A DNA stretch of 52,126 bases from Clostridia bacterium (lineage in GTDB: Bacteria > Bacillota > Clostridia > Oscillospirales > Butyricicoccaceae): positions 1 to 52,126 of the forward strand of contig JAFXDF010000024.1 of NCBI GenBank assembly GCA_017521295.1, written 5' to 3'. This document shows, in pieces, positions 1 through 6,791 of this stretch. The stretch's first letter is position 1. Each line of letters opens with the position of its first letter. The notes beneath the pieces were generated by a model. It saw nothing but the letters and a program-made list of their open reading frames with translations. It had not been told where the DNA came from and did no database searches. Position numbers and translations under genes: made by a program.

Positions 1-891
1 AAGGGCTGCAAGAAGGTCGTCCTGATGCTTTCCTACCCCTCCGACGAAGTGGGCAACCACCTCATCGACTGGGACGTGATGGACAAGCACGGCGTTGACC
101 CCTACCGCGATGTGCTGAACGAAAGCCAGTACCGCGAGTATTTCGGTTATGTGAAGCATCCCTTCACCGGCGTGGACTACGTGGAGTACTACTCCAGCCT
201 GATCCGCGAAATGGGGGCTGAGGTGGAGGTCATCTTCGCCAACGATCCCCGCGCGATCCTCAGCTACACCAAGAACGTGCTGAACTGCGACATCCATACC
301 CGTGCCCGCACCAAGCGTCTGCTCAAGGCCGCCGGTGCTGAGCGCGTCTACGGTCTGGATGAAATCATGACCTCTTCCGTCAACGGCAGCGGCTACAACG
401 AGCGCTACGGCCTGCTGGGCTCCAACAAGGCCACCGAGGACCAGGTCAAGCTGTTCCCCCGTGACTGCCAGCCTCTGGTGGAAGACATCCAGAAGCGCCT
501 GAAGGAAAAGACCGGCAAGAACGTGGAAGTCATGGTCTACGGCGACGGCGCCTTCAAGGATCCCGTGGGTAAGATCTGGGAGCTGGCCGACCCCGTGGTG
601 TCTCCCGCTTACACCGCCGGTCTGGAGGGTACTCCCAACGAGCTGAAGCTGAAGTATCTGGCTGACAACGACTTCGCTCACCTGTCCGGTGACGAGCTGA
701 AGGAAGCCATCAAGGGCGAGATCAACAAGAAGGACGGCTCTCTGGTGGGCAACATGGCCTCTGAAGGCACCACCCCCCGCCGCCTCACCGACCTGATCGG
801 CTCTCTGTGCGACCTGACCTCCGGCTCCGGCGACAAGGGCACCCCCATCGTCTTTATCCAGGGCTATTTCGATAACTACACCACCGAATAA
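1..891 (+). CDS. Coenzyme F420-0:L-glutamate ligase family protein (CofE-like), 3' part
   Basis: The reading frame is open from base 1, so the 5' end lies outside the window; 296 codons remain. The protein resembles the CofE/FbiB-type F420-0:gamma-glutamyl ligase family found in many Clostridia, with conserved-looking stretches such as SYPSDEVGNHLIDWD near the visible start, SVNGSGYNERYGLLGSNKA in the middle and GNMASEGTTPRRLTDLIGS near the C-terminus. CofE in methanogens and actinobacteria adds glutamates to coenzyme F420. Most Clostridia are not known to make F420, so the true substrate here is uncertain and a different amino-acid ligase role is possible. The gene ends at a TAA followed closely by a strong terminator, so it is the last gene of its unit. 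I recognise the family from memory and see no single diagnostic catalytic motif. Confidence 0.65.
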   Translation, partial: KGCKKVVLMLSYPSDEVGNHLIDWDVMDKHGVDPYRDVLNESQYREYFGYVKHPFTGVDYVEYYSSLIREMGAEVEVIFANDPRAILSYTKNVLNCDIHTRARTKRLLKAAGAERVYGLDEIMTSSVNGSGYNERYGLLGSNKATEDQVKLFPRDCQPLVEDIQKRLKEKTGKNVEVMVYGDGAFKDPVGKIWELADPVVSPAYTAGLEGTPNELKLKYLADNDFAHLSGDELKEAIKGEINKKDGSLVGNMASEGTTPRRLTDLIGSLCDLTSGSGDKGTPIVFIQGYFDNYTTE

Positions 892-903
892 ACGGTAAAA
901 TAA

Positions 904-941
904 AACCCCTGCGGCAGCTGCCGCAGGGGTTCTTTTTGTTT
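904..941 (+). terminator. Intrinsic terminator after the CofE-like gene
   Basis: A perfect 14-bp stem (AACCCCTGCGGCAG and its complement, 904-931) is followed by a T-rich run (CTTTTTGTTTT). It closes the rightward gene ending at 891 and can also serve the convergent kbl operon, because the stem is flanked by A residues on the left. Confidence 0.9.
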
Positions 942-943
942 TC

Positions 944-2134
944 TTACAGACCCATCTCGGCCTTGACTTCGCCGAAGCACTTGACGGCGAAATCCAGGTC
1001 CTCCTTGGTGTGACCGGCAGAGATCTGGGTGCGGATACGGTCCTTGCCCTTGGGGACAACAGGGTAGCAGAAGGCCACCACGTACACGCCCTTGTCCAGC
1101 ATACGCTTGGCGAACTCATGGGCAACCTTGGGATCGTACAGCATCACGGGCACGATGGGATGCTCGCCGGGCAGCAGGTCAAAGCCCAGCTTTTCCATCT
1201 CTTTGCGGAAATAGGCAGCATTCTCGTGGACCTTGTCCCGGAGGGAGGTGTCCTTCTCCAGCAGATCGATGGTCTGGATGGTGGCGGCGCAGATGGCGGG
1301 AGCCAGGGTGTTGGAGAACAGGTAAGGACGGCTGCGCTGGCGCAGCAGATCCACGATGGGCTGGCGGGCTGCGGTATAGCCGCCGGAAGCGCCGCCCATG
1401 GCCTTGCCGAAGGTGCCGGTGATGATGTCCACACGGCCCATGACCTGGCAATACTCGGCGGTGCCCTTGCCGTGTGCGCCCATGAAGCCTACGGCGTGGC
1501 TGTCGTCCACCATCACCAGGGCGTCAAACTCGTCGGCCAGGTCACAGACGGCCTTCAAGTTGGCGATGTAGCCGTCCATGGAGAACACGCCGTCGGTGGC
1601 GATGATGATCTTCTTGCAGCCGGAGGCTCTTGCATCTTCCAGCTGAACGCGGAGATCGTCCATGTTGTTGTTCTTGTAGCGGTAGCGCTTGGCCTTGCAC
1701 AGGCGGACGCCGTCGATGATGGAGGCGTGGTTCAGCTCGTCGGAGATGACGGCGTCCTCGGCACCCAGCAGGGTCTCGAACAGGCCGCCGTTGGCGTCAA
1801 AGCAGGAGGAATACAGGATGGCGTCGTCGGTGCCAACGAAGGCGGCGATGCGCTTTTCCAGCTCCTTGTGGATGCCCTGGGTGCCGCAGATAAAGCGGAC
1901 GGAGGACAGGCCGAAGCCCCAGCTGTCATAGCTCTTCTTGGCGGCGGCGATCAGATCGGGGTTGTTGGACAGACCCAGATAGTTGTTGGCGCACATATTC
2001 ACCACGCCGTCCTTCTGGGTGGTGTCGATACGGGAACGCTGAGGGGTGGTGATCACTCGCTCTTCACGCCAGGTACCGGCCTCGCGGATGGCGTTCAGTT
2101 CGGCCTCAAAGGCCTGCAGTGCAGTCTTGCTCAT
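944..2134 (-). CDS. kbl: Glycine C-acetyltransferase (2-amino-3-ketobutyrate CoA ligase)
   Basis: This PLP enzyme cleaves 2-amino-3-ketobutyrate with CoA to glycine and acetyl-CoA, the second step of threonine degradation. It is 396 aa, the usual length for the alpha-oxoamine synthase family. The PLP-binding lysine lies in [14 protein letters not shown], and the family signatures [14 protein letters not shown] (N-terminal third) and [11 protein letters not shown] (cofactor-binding aspartate and histidine) are present. The open frame extends upstream into tdh, but the ATG at 2134 is chosen because AAGGAGGACA sits six bases before it and [10 protein letters not shown] matches the family start. 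It lies 14 bp downstream of tdh in the same operon; the two enzymes work in series. It ends convergent to the terminator at 904-941. Confidence 0.95.
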   Translation of the reverse strand: MSKTALQAFEAELNAIREAGTWREERVITTPQRSRIDTTQKDGVVNMCANNYLGLSNNPDLIAAAKKSYDSWGFGLSSVRFICGTQGIHKELEKRIAAFVGTDDAILYSSCFDANGGLFETLLGAEDAVISDELNHASIIDGVRLCKAKRYRYKNNNMDDLRVQLEDARASGCKKIIIATDGVFSMDGYIANLKAVCDLADEFDALVMVDDSHAVGFMGAHGKGTAEYCQVMGRVDIITGTFGKAMGGASGGYTAARQPIVDLLRQRSRPYLFSNTLAPAICAATIQTIDLLEKDTSLRDKVHENAAYFRKEMEKLGFDLLPGEHPIVPVMLYDPKVAHEFAKRMLDKGVYVVAFCYPVVPKGKDRIRTQISAGHTKEDLDFAVKCFGEVKAEMGL

Positions 2135-2148
2135 GTAAAATGTCCTCC

Positions 2149-3186
2149 TTATTTGGTCCAGTCGAGAACGACCTTGCCGGATTTGCCGCTGTTCATGGCG
2201 GCGAAGCCCTGCTCGAACTCGGTGTAGTGGAATTTGTGGGTGATGACGGGGGTGAGATCCAGGCCGCCCTGGACCATGTAGCTCATCTGGTGCCAGTTGT
2301 CCATCTTGCGGCCGTAGATGCCCTGCAGGGTGAGACCCTTGCAGATGATATCGTTCATGTCCACTTCGATGGGCTTGTTGCCCAGACCCAGCAGGGAGAT
2401 CTTGCCGCCGTTGCGCATGACCGAGCACATCTGACGGAAGGCGCCGCCGTTGCCGCTCATTTCCAAACCGATGTCAAAGCCCTCCACCAGGCCCTGCTCC
2501 TTCATGACGGTGGACAGGTCCTCCCGGGCGGTGTTGACGGCGGCGTCCACGCCCATCTTGCGGGCCAGATCCAGACGGTAGTCGTTGATGTCGGTGATGA
2601 TGACCCGGCGGGCGCCGGCGTATTTGGCGATGCCGGCAGCGATGATGCCGATGGGGCCCGCGCCGGTGATGAGCACGTCCTCGCCCACCAGATCCCACAT
2701 AAGGGCGGTGTGGGTGGCGTTGCCCACAGCGTCAAAGAAAGCCACCACGTCCTCGGGCAGGCTTTCGTCGATGATGATCACGTTGGAGGCGGGGATGCAG
2801 ACATATTCGGCAAAAGCGCCGTCCCGGTCCACGCCCACGCTGTTGGTGTTCTTGCACCACTGAATGTTGCCGGTGTGGCAGTTGCGGCAGTGACCGCAGG
2901 TGATGTGGCCTTCGCCGGAAACACGTTGGCCCACATGCAGGCCGGTAACGCCTGCGCCCAACTGGGCGATCTCGCCCACGTATTCGTGGCCGATGGTCAT
3001 GGGCTGCTTGATGTGCAGCTGGGCCCAGGGATCCCAGTTATAGATATGTACGTCGGTGCCGCAGATGGCGGTTTTATGGACCTTGATGAGCACCTCGCCG
3101 GGGCCGGGGGTGGGGACGGGGACCTTTTGCAGCTCCAGGCCGGGGCCCAGAGTGGGTTTTACGATAGCGTCCATGTAGCGTTCCAT
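2149..3186 (-). CDS. tdh: L-threonine 3-dehydrogenase
   Basis: A zinc-dependent medium-chain dehydrogenase, 345 aa, that oxidises L-threonine to 2-amino-3-ketobutyrate with NAD+. The catalytic zinc site is visible as [11 protein letters not shown] (Cys near residue 42) and GHEYVGE, and the structural zinc site as the cysteine cluster [15 protein letters not shown]. The Rossmann glycine motif follows as [16 protein letters not shown]. The ATG at 3186 has AAGGAGGCAA just upstream. It is the middle gene of a three-gene operon, 22 bp after the hydrolase and 14 bp before kbl. The product of Tdh is unstable, so tight coupling with Kbl makes biochemical sense (established for this pathway). Confidence 0.95.
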   Translation of the reverse strand: MERYMDAIVKPTLGPGLELQKVPVPTPGPGEVLIKVHKTAICGTDVHIYNWDPWAQLHIKQPMTIGHEYVGEIAQLGAGVTGLHVGQRVSGEGHITCGHCRNCHTGNIQWCKNTNSVGVDRDGAFAEYVCIPASNVIIIDESLPEDVVAFFDAVGNATHTALMWDLVGEDVLITGAGPIGIIAAGIAKYAGARRVIITDINDYRLDLARKMGVDAAVNTAREDLSTVMKEQGLVEGFDIGLEMSGNGGAFRQMCSVMRNGGKISLLGLGNKPIEVDMNDIICKGLTLQGIYGRKMDNWHQMSYMVQGGLDLTPVITHKFHYTEFEQGFAAMNSGKSGKVVLDWTK

Positions 3187-3208
3187 AGGGGTTGCCTCCT
3201 TATCAGAA

Positions 3209-4027
3209 TCAGTTATCTTTCAGCAGTTCGGTGACCACGTCGGCCAGATAGAGCCGGGTGGCGTGGAAGGAGTGCCCATCGTCCCACTCCCGGTAGGTCA
3301 CGTCAAAGCCGCGGATCTCCATATCGGTGAGCAGGGGCTTCACGTGCTGTTCGGCAGGACAGACGGTGTCCTGGGTGCCGCAGATGAAGTGGTAGGGGAT
3401 ATCCTTGGGTAGCCGGTCCACCAGATTGGGGAAGAACCACTTGTCGGCATTGGCCTCCAGATCATCCTCCAGAGCGGTGTAGTGGGTGAGACGGAAGTAA
3501 CCCTTGTCCTTGCTGGACACCAGAGAGGCCAGGGCCGGCTTGTCAAAGAACCAGCGGTAGCAGACGTTGCAAGGAGCCATCAGAATGGCCTTTTTCACCT
3601 GCAGGCCGGTGGCCAGGGCATTGAGGGCCGCGAAGCCGCCCATGCTGTGACCGAACAGATAGATCCGGTCGGTGTCGATGGGCAGGCCGGTCTTTCCGCT
3701 GCGGACGTAATCCACCACGGTGTGGACATCCTCGATGATATGGGTGAAGGAATAGTTGCCGTGGCTGCCCCAGACGCCCCGGTACCAGAAATAAATGACG
3801 AAAAAGCCGGCACGGCGCAGGGCCTGGGCCAGGTCAATGTTCTGCTCCTGGCCGGGGAAGCCGTGGCACAGGATGACCACCGGGCGGCGCTCCTCCTTGC
3901 TGTACAGGGCGGGGGAAAGATAGCGGCCGAAGATGCGGTCGCCGTGACTGTCCATGACCAGCCCGTCGGCGGTGGGGCCTTTCACCCAACCGGGCCTGGG
4001 GTCGGCATGGGGGCTGAAGAATTCCAT
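3209..4027 (-). CDS. Alpha/beta hydrolase, function unknown
   Basis: A 272-aa single-domain alpha/beta hydrolase without signal peptide. The nucleophile elbow is GHSMGG, the acid is probably the aspartate in GTQDTV and the histidine lies in DDGHSFH near the C-terminus, giving a plausible Ser-Asp-His triad. HGFPGQEQN after the first strands supplies the oxyanion-hole HG motif. Substrate cannot be told from sequence; dipeptidyl-peptidase-like or carboxylesterase activity is possible. It is the first gene of the operon with tdh and kbl, so it may be co-regulated with threonine use, although no biochemical link is known to me. The ATG at 4027 is preceded by an AAAGGGGA ribosome site. Confidence 0.8.
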   Translation of the reverse strand: MEFFSPHADPRPGWVKGPTADGLVMDSHGDRIFGRYLSPALYSKEERRPVVILCHGFPGQEQNIDLAQALRRAGFFVIYFWYRGVWGSHGNYSFTHIIEDVHTVVDYVRSGKTGLPIDTDRIYLFGHSMGGFAALNALATGLQVKKAILMAPCNVCYRWFFDKPALASLVSSKDKGYFRLTHYTALEDDLEANADKWFFPNLVDRLPKDIPYHFICGTQDTVCPAEQHVKPLLTDMEIRGFDVTYREWDDGHSFHATRLYLADVVTELLKDN

Positions 4028-4042
4028 AAGTGTCCCCTTTCT

Positions 4043-4129
4043 GCGGACAAATGTCCGTATATTGTCATATTGTATAGCGAAATGTTCGTATTATAAGGAC
4101 AATATACTGCGAAACGTCCGCGGTGTCAA
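4043..4129 (-). promoter_or_regulatory. Promoter and phased repeat operator of the hydrolase-tdh-kbl operon
   Basis: Reading leftward, TTGACA (4124-4129) and TATATT (4101-4106) are separated by exactly 17 bp, a near-consensus sigma-A promoter. Three copies of AAAYGTYCG lie at 4049-4057, 4080-4088 and 4112-4120, i.e. spaced 31 and 32 bp or about three helical turns. The third copy lies between -35 and -10. In addition GCGGAC-N8-GTATATTGTC (4043-4066) is repeated in inverted orientation at 4098-4121 with the same internal spacing. The first copy is itself palindromic (CGGACA-AA-TGTCCG). This is what a repressor array would look like; no regulator gene is adjacent, and which protein binds is unknown. 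Confidence 0.7.
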
Positions 4130-4140
4130 TATGCTAAAGT

Positions 4141-4170
4141 AAAAAAGCCGGTGAAATCACCGGCTTTTTT
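4141..4170 (-). terminator. Terminator of the DUF1540 gene (bidirectional)
   Basis: AAAAAAGCCGGTGA and its complement TCACCGGCTTTTTT form a 14-bp stem with a two-base loop, with U-runs available in both directions. It directly follows the stop codon of the leftward DUF1540 gene. Confidence 0.88.
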
Positions 4171-4172
4171 GT

Positions 4173-4502
4173 TTACAGGGTCTTTTTGCAGTCAAAGGTG
4201 CTGCAGCGGGTCTCGCGGGAAGTGGAGGCGGCAGAGCCGCTGATATCCACGCTGGGCGCCATGCACTTGTACTCCTTATTATAAGAGCAGTTGACGGCAT
4301 CGCACTGGATGGCGGTCTCGGGCTCGGCGGAGGTGTGGCGGGAGACCACATTGCTGTAGTTTTCGGCGCGCTGGGTAAAGCTGTTGCAGCAGGTGTCATC
4401 CTTGTTGTCGGCGGTGGGGCCGTCCACCTGGATGCCCTCCCGGATGCACAGATCGTTCTGGTTGTTGGAGCAGGTGCGCACATTGCATCGCAGATAACTC
4501 AT
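4173..4502 (-). CDS. Cysteine-rich protein with two DUF1540 repeats
   Basis: A 109-aa protein made of two similar cysteine modules. The first is CNVRTCSNNQNDLC plus a later Cys pair, the second CDAVNCSYNKEYKC with VDISGS and a final C-x-x-F, the typical DUF1540 pattern. The cysteines are likely to bind a metal such as zinc, which is an inference. These small proteins are common in Clostridia, and I am not aware of a settled function. The ATG at 4502 has AAAGGATGG upstream. It is a single-gene unit between the terminator at 4141 and the dcw promoter region. Confidence 0.85.
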   Translation of the reverse strand: MSYLRCNVRTCSNNQNDLCIREGIQVDGPTADNKDDTCCNSFTQRAENYSNVVSRHTSAEPETAIQCDAVNCSYNKEYKCMAPSVDISGSAASTSRETRCSTFDCKKTL

Positions 4503-4673
4503 GGTTCAAACCATCCTTTCTCATTGCCTGAAAACGGGCGTGTTTCTCCATTAGGATGGTGTGCTCTGCGCCCAAATATGCATTTGTGGCGAAAGATTGC
4601 GCAAATGAGCAAAAAAACCAAAAAACCCCCGGTTTTTTCGGCAGAAATTTCATGGAAACGAGGCATTTTTTCC

Positions 4674-4758
4674 TTGCAATTTGCGCGGCAGGCGACTATA
4701 ATAAAAGAACAAGGTGGAGAATTGTGGTGTTTTATACCCATTTTGGGCCATTTTGTGG
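4674..4758 (+). promoter_or_regulatory. dcw operon promoter and MraZ-box-like repeats
   Basis: TTGCAA (4674-4679), a 17-bp spacer and TATAAT (4697-4702) form a strong sigma-A promoter. Downstream, in the untranslated leader, GTGG occurs at 4714 and 4724 (10-bp spacing) and TGGG/GTGG at 4744 and 4755. MraZ is known to bind short tandem GTGG-type repeats upstream of its own gene, so these may be autoregulatory boxes. The repeat assignment is weaker than the promoter. The remaining 4503-4673 stretch holds the DUF1540 upstream region and no gene that I can see. Confidence 0.7.
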
Positions 4759-4785
4759 TAAATCTTTGAGAGGAGGGGAGACCGG

Positions 4786-5196
4786 ATGCGAGGCGAATAT
4801 CAGCACAACATTGACGCCAAGGGACGTCTGATCTTCCCCATCAAGCTGCGTGAAGAGTTGGGCGAGCACTTCGTCATCTTCAAGGGTCTGGACAACTGTC
4901 TGAACGTGTATTCCCAGGACAAGTGGGCCGCCTTTGAACAGCAGCTGGCAGCGCTGCCCTCCAAGGCCCGCAAGGTCCAGCGTTTCTTCTCCGCCAACTT
5001 CGAGTGCGAGCCCGATGCCCAGGGCCGCATTCTGGTCCCCCAGACCCTGCGGGAATATGCCGAACTGAAAAAGGATGTGACCATCATCGGCATGATCGAC
5101 CACGTGGAGATCTGGGACAGCGCCAAGTGGAAGGCTTACAACGATTCGGCCGATACCGAAGAGATCGCCGAGATGATGGATCTGCTGGGTGTCTGA
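4786..5196 (+). CDS. mraZ: Transcriptional regulator MraZ
   Basis: A 136-aa protein with two AbrB-like/MraZ half-domains. The first begins with the signature MRGEYQHNIDAKGRLIFPIKLREELG and the second has DAQGRILVPQTLREYA about 70 residues later. MraZ forms a ring oligomer and regulates the dcw cluster that it heads. The ATG at 4786 follows GAGAGGAGGGGAG. It is the first gene of the cluster and ends one base before the start of rsmH, implying translational coupling. Confidence 0.97.
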   Translation: MRGEYQHNIDAKGRLIFPIKLREELGEHFVIFKGLDNCLNVYSQDKWAAFEQQLAALPSKARKVQRFFSANFECEPDAQGRILVPQTLREYAELKKDVTIIGMIDHVEIWDSAKWKAYNDSADTEEIAEMMDLLGV

Positions 5197-5197
5197 T

Positions 5198-6133
5198 ATG
5201 GAGTTTGCACACGTTTCCGTTTTGCCCCGTGAATGCATGGAGGGGCTCAAGATCAAGCCCGACGGCATTTATGTGGACGGCACCACCGGCGGCGGCGGCC
5301 ATTCTCTGCTGATCGCCCAGCAGCTGTCCGATGAAGGCCGGTTGATCTGCTTTGACCGGGATCTGGAAGCCCTGGCTGCCGCCAAGACCCGACTGAAGGA
5401 TCACCTGCACAAGATCACTTTTGTCCAGAGCAACTTTGAATACATGAAGGAAAAGCTGGAAGAGCTCGAGATCCCCGGCATCGACGGCGTTCTGTTTGAT
5501 CTGGGCGTTTCCTCCTATCAGCTGGACAACCCCGAGCGGGGTTTCTCCTATATGCACGACGCGCCGCTGGATATGCGCATGGACCAGACCCAGCCCTACA
5601 GCGCCTGGGACGTGGTCAACGGCGAGAGCTTTGAGGATCTGCGCCGCATCATCAGCCTGTACGGCGAAGAGCGGTTCGCCGGCAAGATCGCCTCGGCCAT
5701 CGTCAAGCGCCGGGAACAAAAGCCCATCGAAACCACCCTGGAACTGGTGGATATCATCAAGGGCGCCATGCCCGCCGCGGCCAAAAAAGAAAAGCAGCAC
5801 CCCGCCAAACGCACCTTCCAGGCCCTGAGAATTCAGACAAATATGGAGCTCCGGGCGGTGGAGACCGCCGTGGCCGACTCCCTGGATTGTTTAAACCCCG
5901 GCGGCCGATGCGCCGTCATCAGCTTCCACTCGCTGGAAGACCGCATCGTTAAGCACATCTTTGTGGACGCGGCAAAGGGCTGCACTTGTCCCAAGAGTTT
6001 CCCCATCTGTATCTGCGGCAACAAGCCCAAGGTGAAGATCATCACCAAAAACGCCCTGGTGGCCGACGATACCGAACAGACCGAAAATCCCCGGGCCCGC
6101 TCCGCCAAGCTGCGGGTGGCCGAAAAGCTGTAA
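5198..6133 (+). CDS. rsmH: 16S rRNA (cytosine(1402)-N(4))-methyltransferase RsmH
   Basis: A 311-aa SAM-dependent methyltransferase that modifies C1402 in the ribosomal decoding centre. The SAM motif is VDGTTGGGGHS near residues 26-36. Later blocks are VLFDLGVSSYQLD, GFSYMHDAPLDMRMD, KRTFQALRIQTNMEL and the C-terminal ISFHSLEDRIVKH, all typical of MraW/RsmH. The ATG at 5198 is preferred over the in-frame GTG at 5189 because MEFAHVSVL is the family start; it lies one base after the mraZ stop. No strong ribosome site is seen, so it is probably translated by coupling to mraZ. Confidence 0.97.
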   Translation: MEFAHVSVLPRECMEGLKIKPDGIYVDGTTGGGGHSLLIAQQLSDEGRLICFDRDLEALAAAKTRLKDHLHKITFVQSNFEYMKEKLEELEIPGIDGVLFDLGVSSYQLDNPERGFSYMHDAPLDMRMDQTQPYSAWDVVNGESFEDLRRIISLYGEERFAGKIASAIVKRREQKPIETTLELVDIIKGAMPAAAKKEKQHPAKRTFQALRIQTNMELRAVETAVADSLDCLNPGGRCAVISFHSLEDRIVKHIFVDAAKGCTCPKSFPICICGNKPKVKIITKNALVADDTEQTENPRARSAKLRVAEKL

Positions 6134-6160
6134 CACCCATTCTATCAAGGAGGCATTTTT

Positions 6161-6670
6161 ATGAGTCGCTATAATGACAGCAGCGCCGTCAAACTCGAGC
6201 GCTTCCCGGTAGAGCGGGTACAGAACCAGACCGAACAGCAGCCGCTGGAGGTGCTGGAGAGCAAAACCTCCCCCCGGGTCAAGCACCAGGCGGTGCCCTA
6301 CGGCAAGTACGCCGTGATGATCGCCTGTGTGTTCGCCGTGGCCCTGGTCATCGTTTCCAGCTACATGCAGCTGGCCTCCATCAATCTGGAGAACGCCAAG
6401 ATGCGCCAGGAGATCGCCAAGCTCCAGGACGAGGAGCACGCCCTCAACGCCAAGAAGGAGCAGATGTACAACCTGTCCTATGTGGAGGACTATGCCGAAA
6501 ACAAGCTGGGCATGGTCAAGTTGGACAAGAGCCAGGTGAATTATGTGGAGATGGATACCGGTGACCGAATGGTGCTGTCGGCAGCCGTCGCCCAGCCGGA
6601 ACAGGCCGGCGGCCAGATGCTGGATGTTCTCAGCCAGGCCTTCAGCGCCGTGCTGGAATATCTCCGCTGA
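6161..6670 (+). CDS. ftsL: Cell division protein FtsL-like
   Basis: A 169-aa bitopic membrane protein: about 45 hydrophilic N-terminal residues, one transmembrane segment (YAVMIACVFAVALVIVSSYM), then a predicted coiled coil rich in E, K, L and N (LENAKMRQEIAKLQDEEHAL). The architecture and position between rsmH and the division PBP identify it as the FtsL counterpart, which in the divisome pairs with FtsB/DivIC and FtsQ/DivIB to activate septal synthesis. FtsL sequences are poorly conserved, so the call rests on topology and synteny. AAGGAGGC precedes the ATG. Confidence 0.85.
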   Translation: MSRYNDSSAVKLERFPVERVQNQTEQQPLEVLESKTSPRVKHQAVPYGKYAVMIACVFAVALVIVSSYMQLASINLENAKMRQEIAKLQDEEHALNAKKEQMYNLSYVEDYAENKLGMVKLDKSQVNYVEMDTGDRMVLSAAVAQPEQAGGQMLDVLSQAFSAVLEYLR

Positions 6671-6791
6671 GGTATGGAATATAGTTTGAAGGAAGCATGA
6701 AATGGGAGTAAGGCGTCATTGCACGTCTTGCTCCATTTTCGCACTTAGCGCCCACGACAAAAACCGTGTTTTTTCCCAAAAAGGAGCCATT

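Noticed and set aside
1010..2227. Long open frame (405 codons) opposite kbl, and similar long frames opposite nrdJ, hom, asd, tdh, cpaF and scfB
   Set aside because: These are mirror frames of GC-rich genes, rich in Gly/Ala/Val/His, without ribosome sites or recognisable motifs; the opposite strand holds well-conserved enzymes.
4620..4638. AAAAAACC/GGTTTTTT inverted repeat before the dcw promoter as a terminator
   Set aside because: Only two G-C pairs and a three-base loop; too weak, and no gene ends there.
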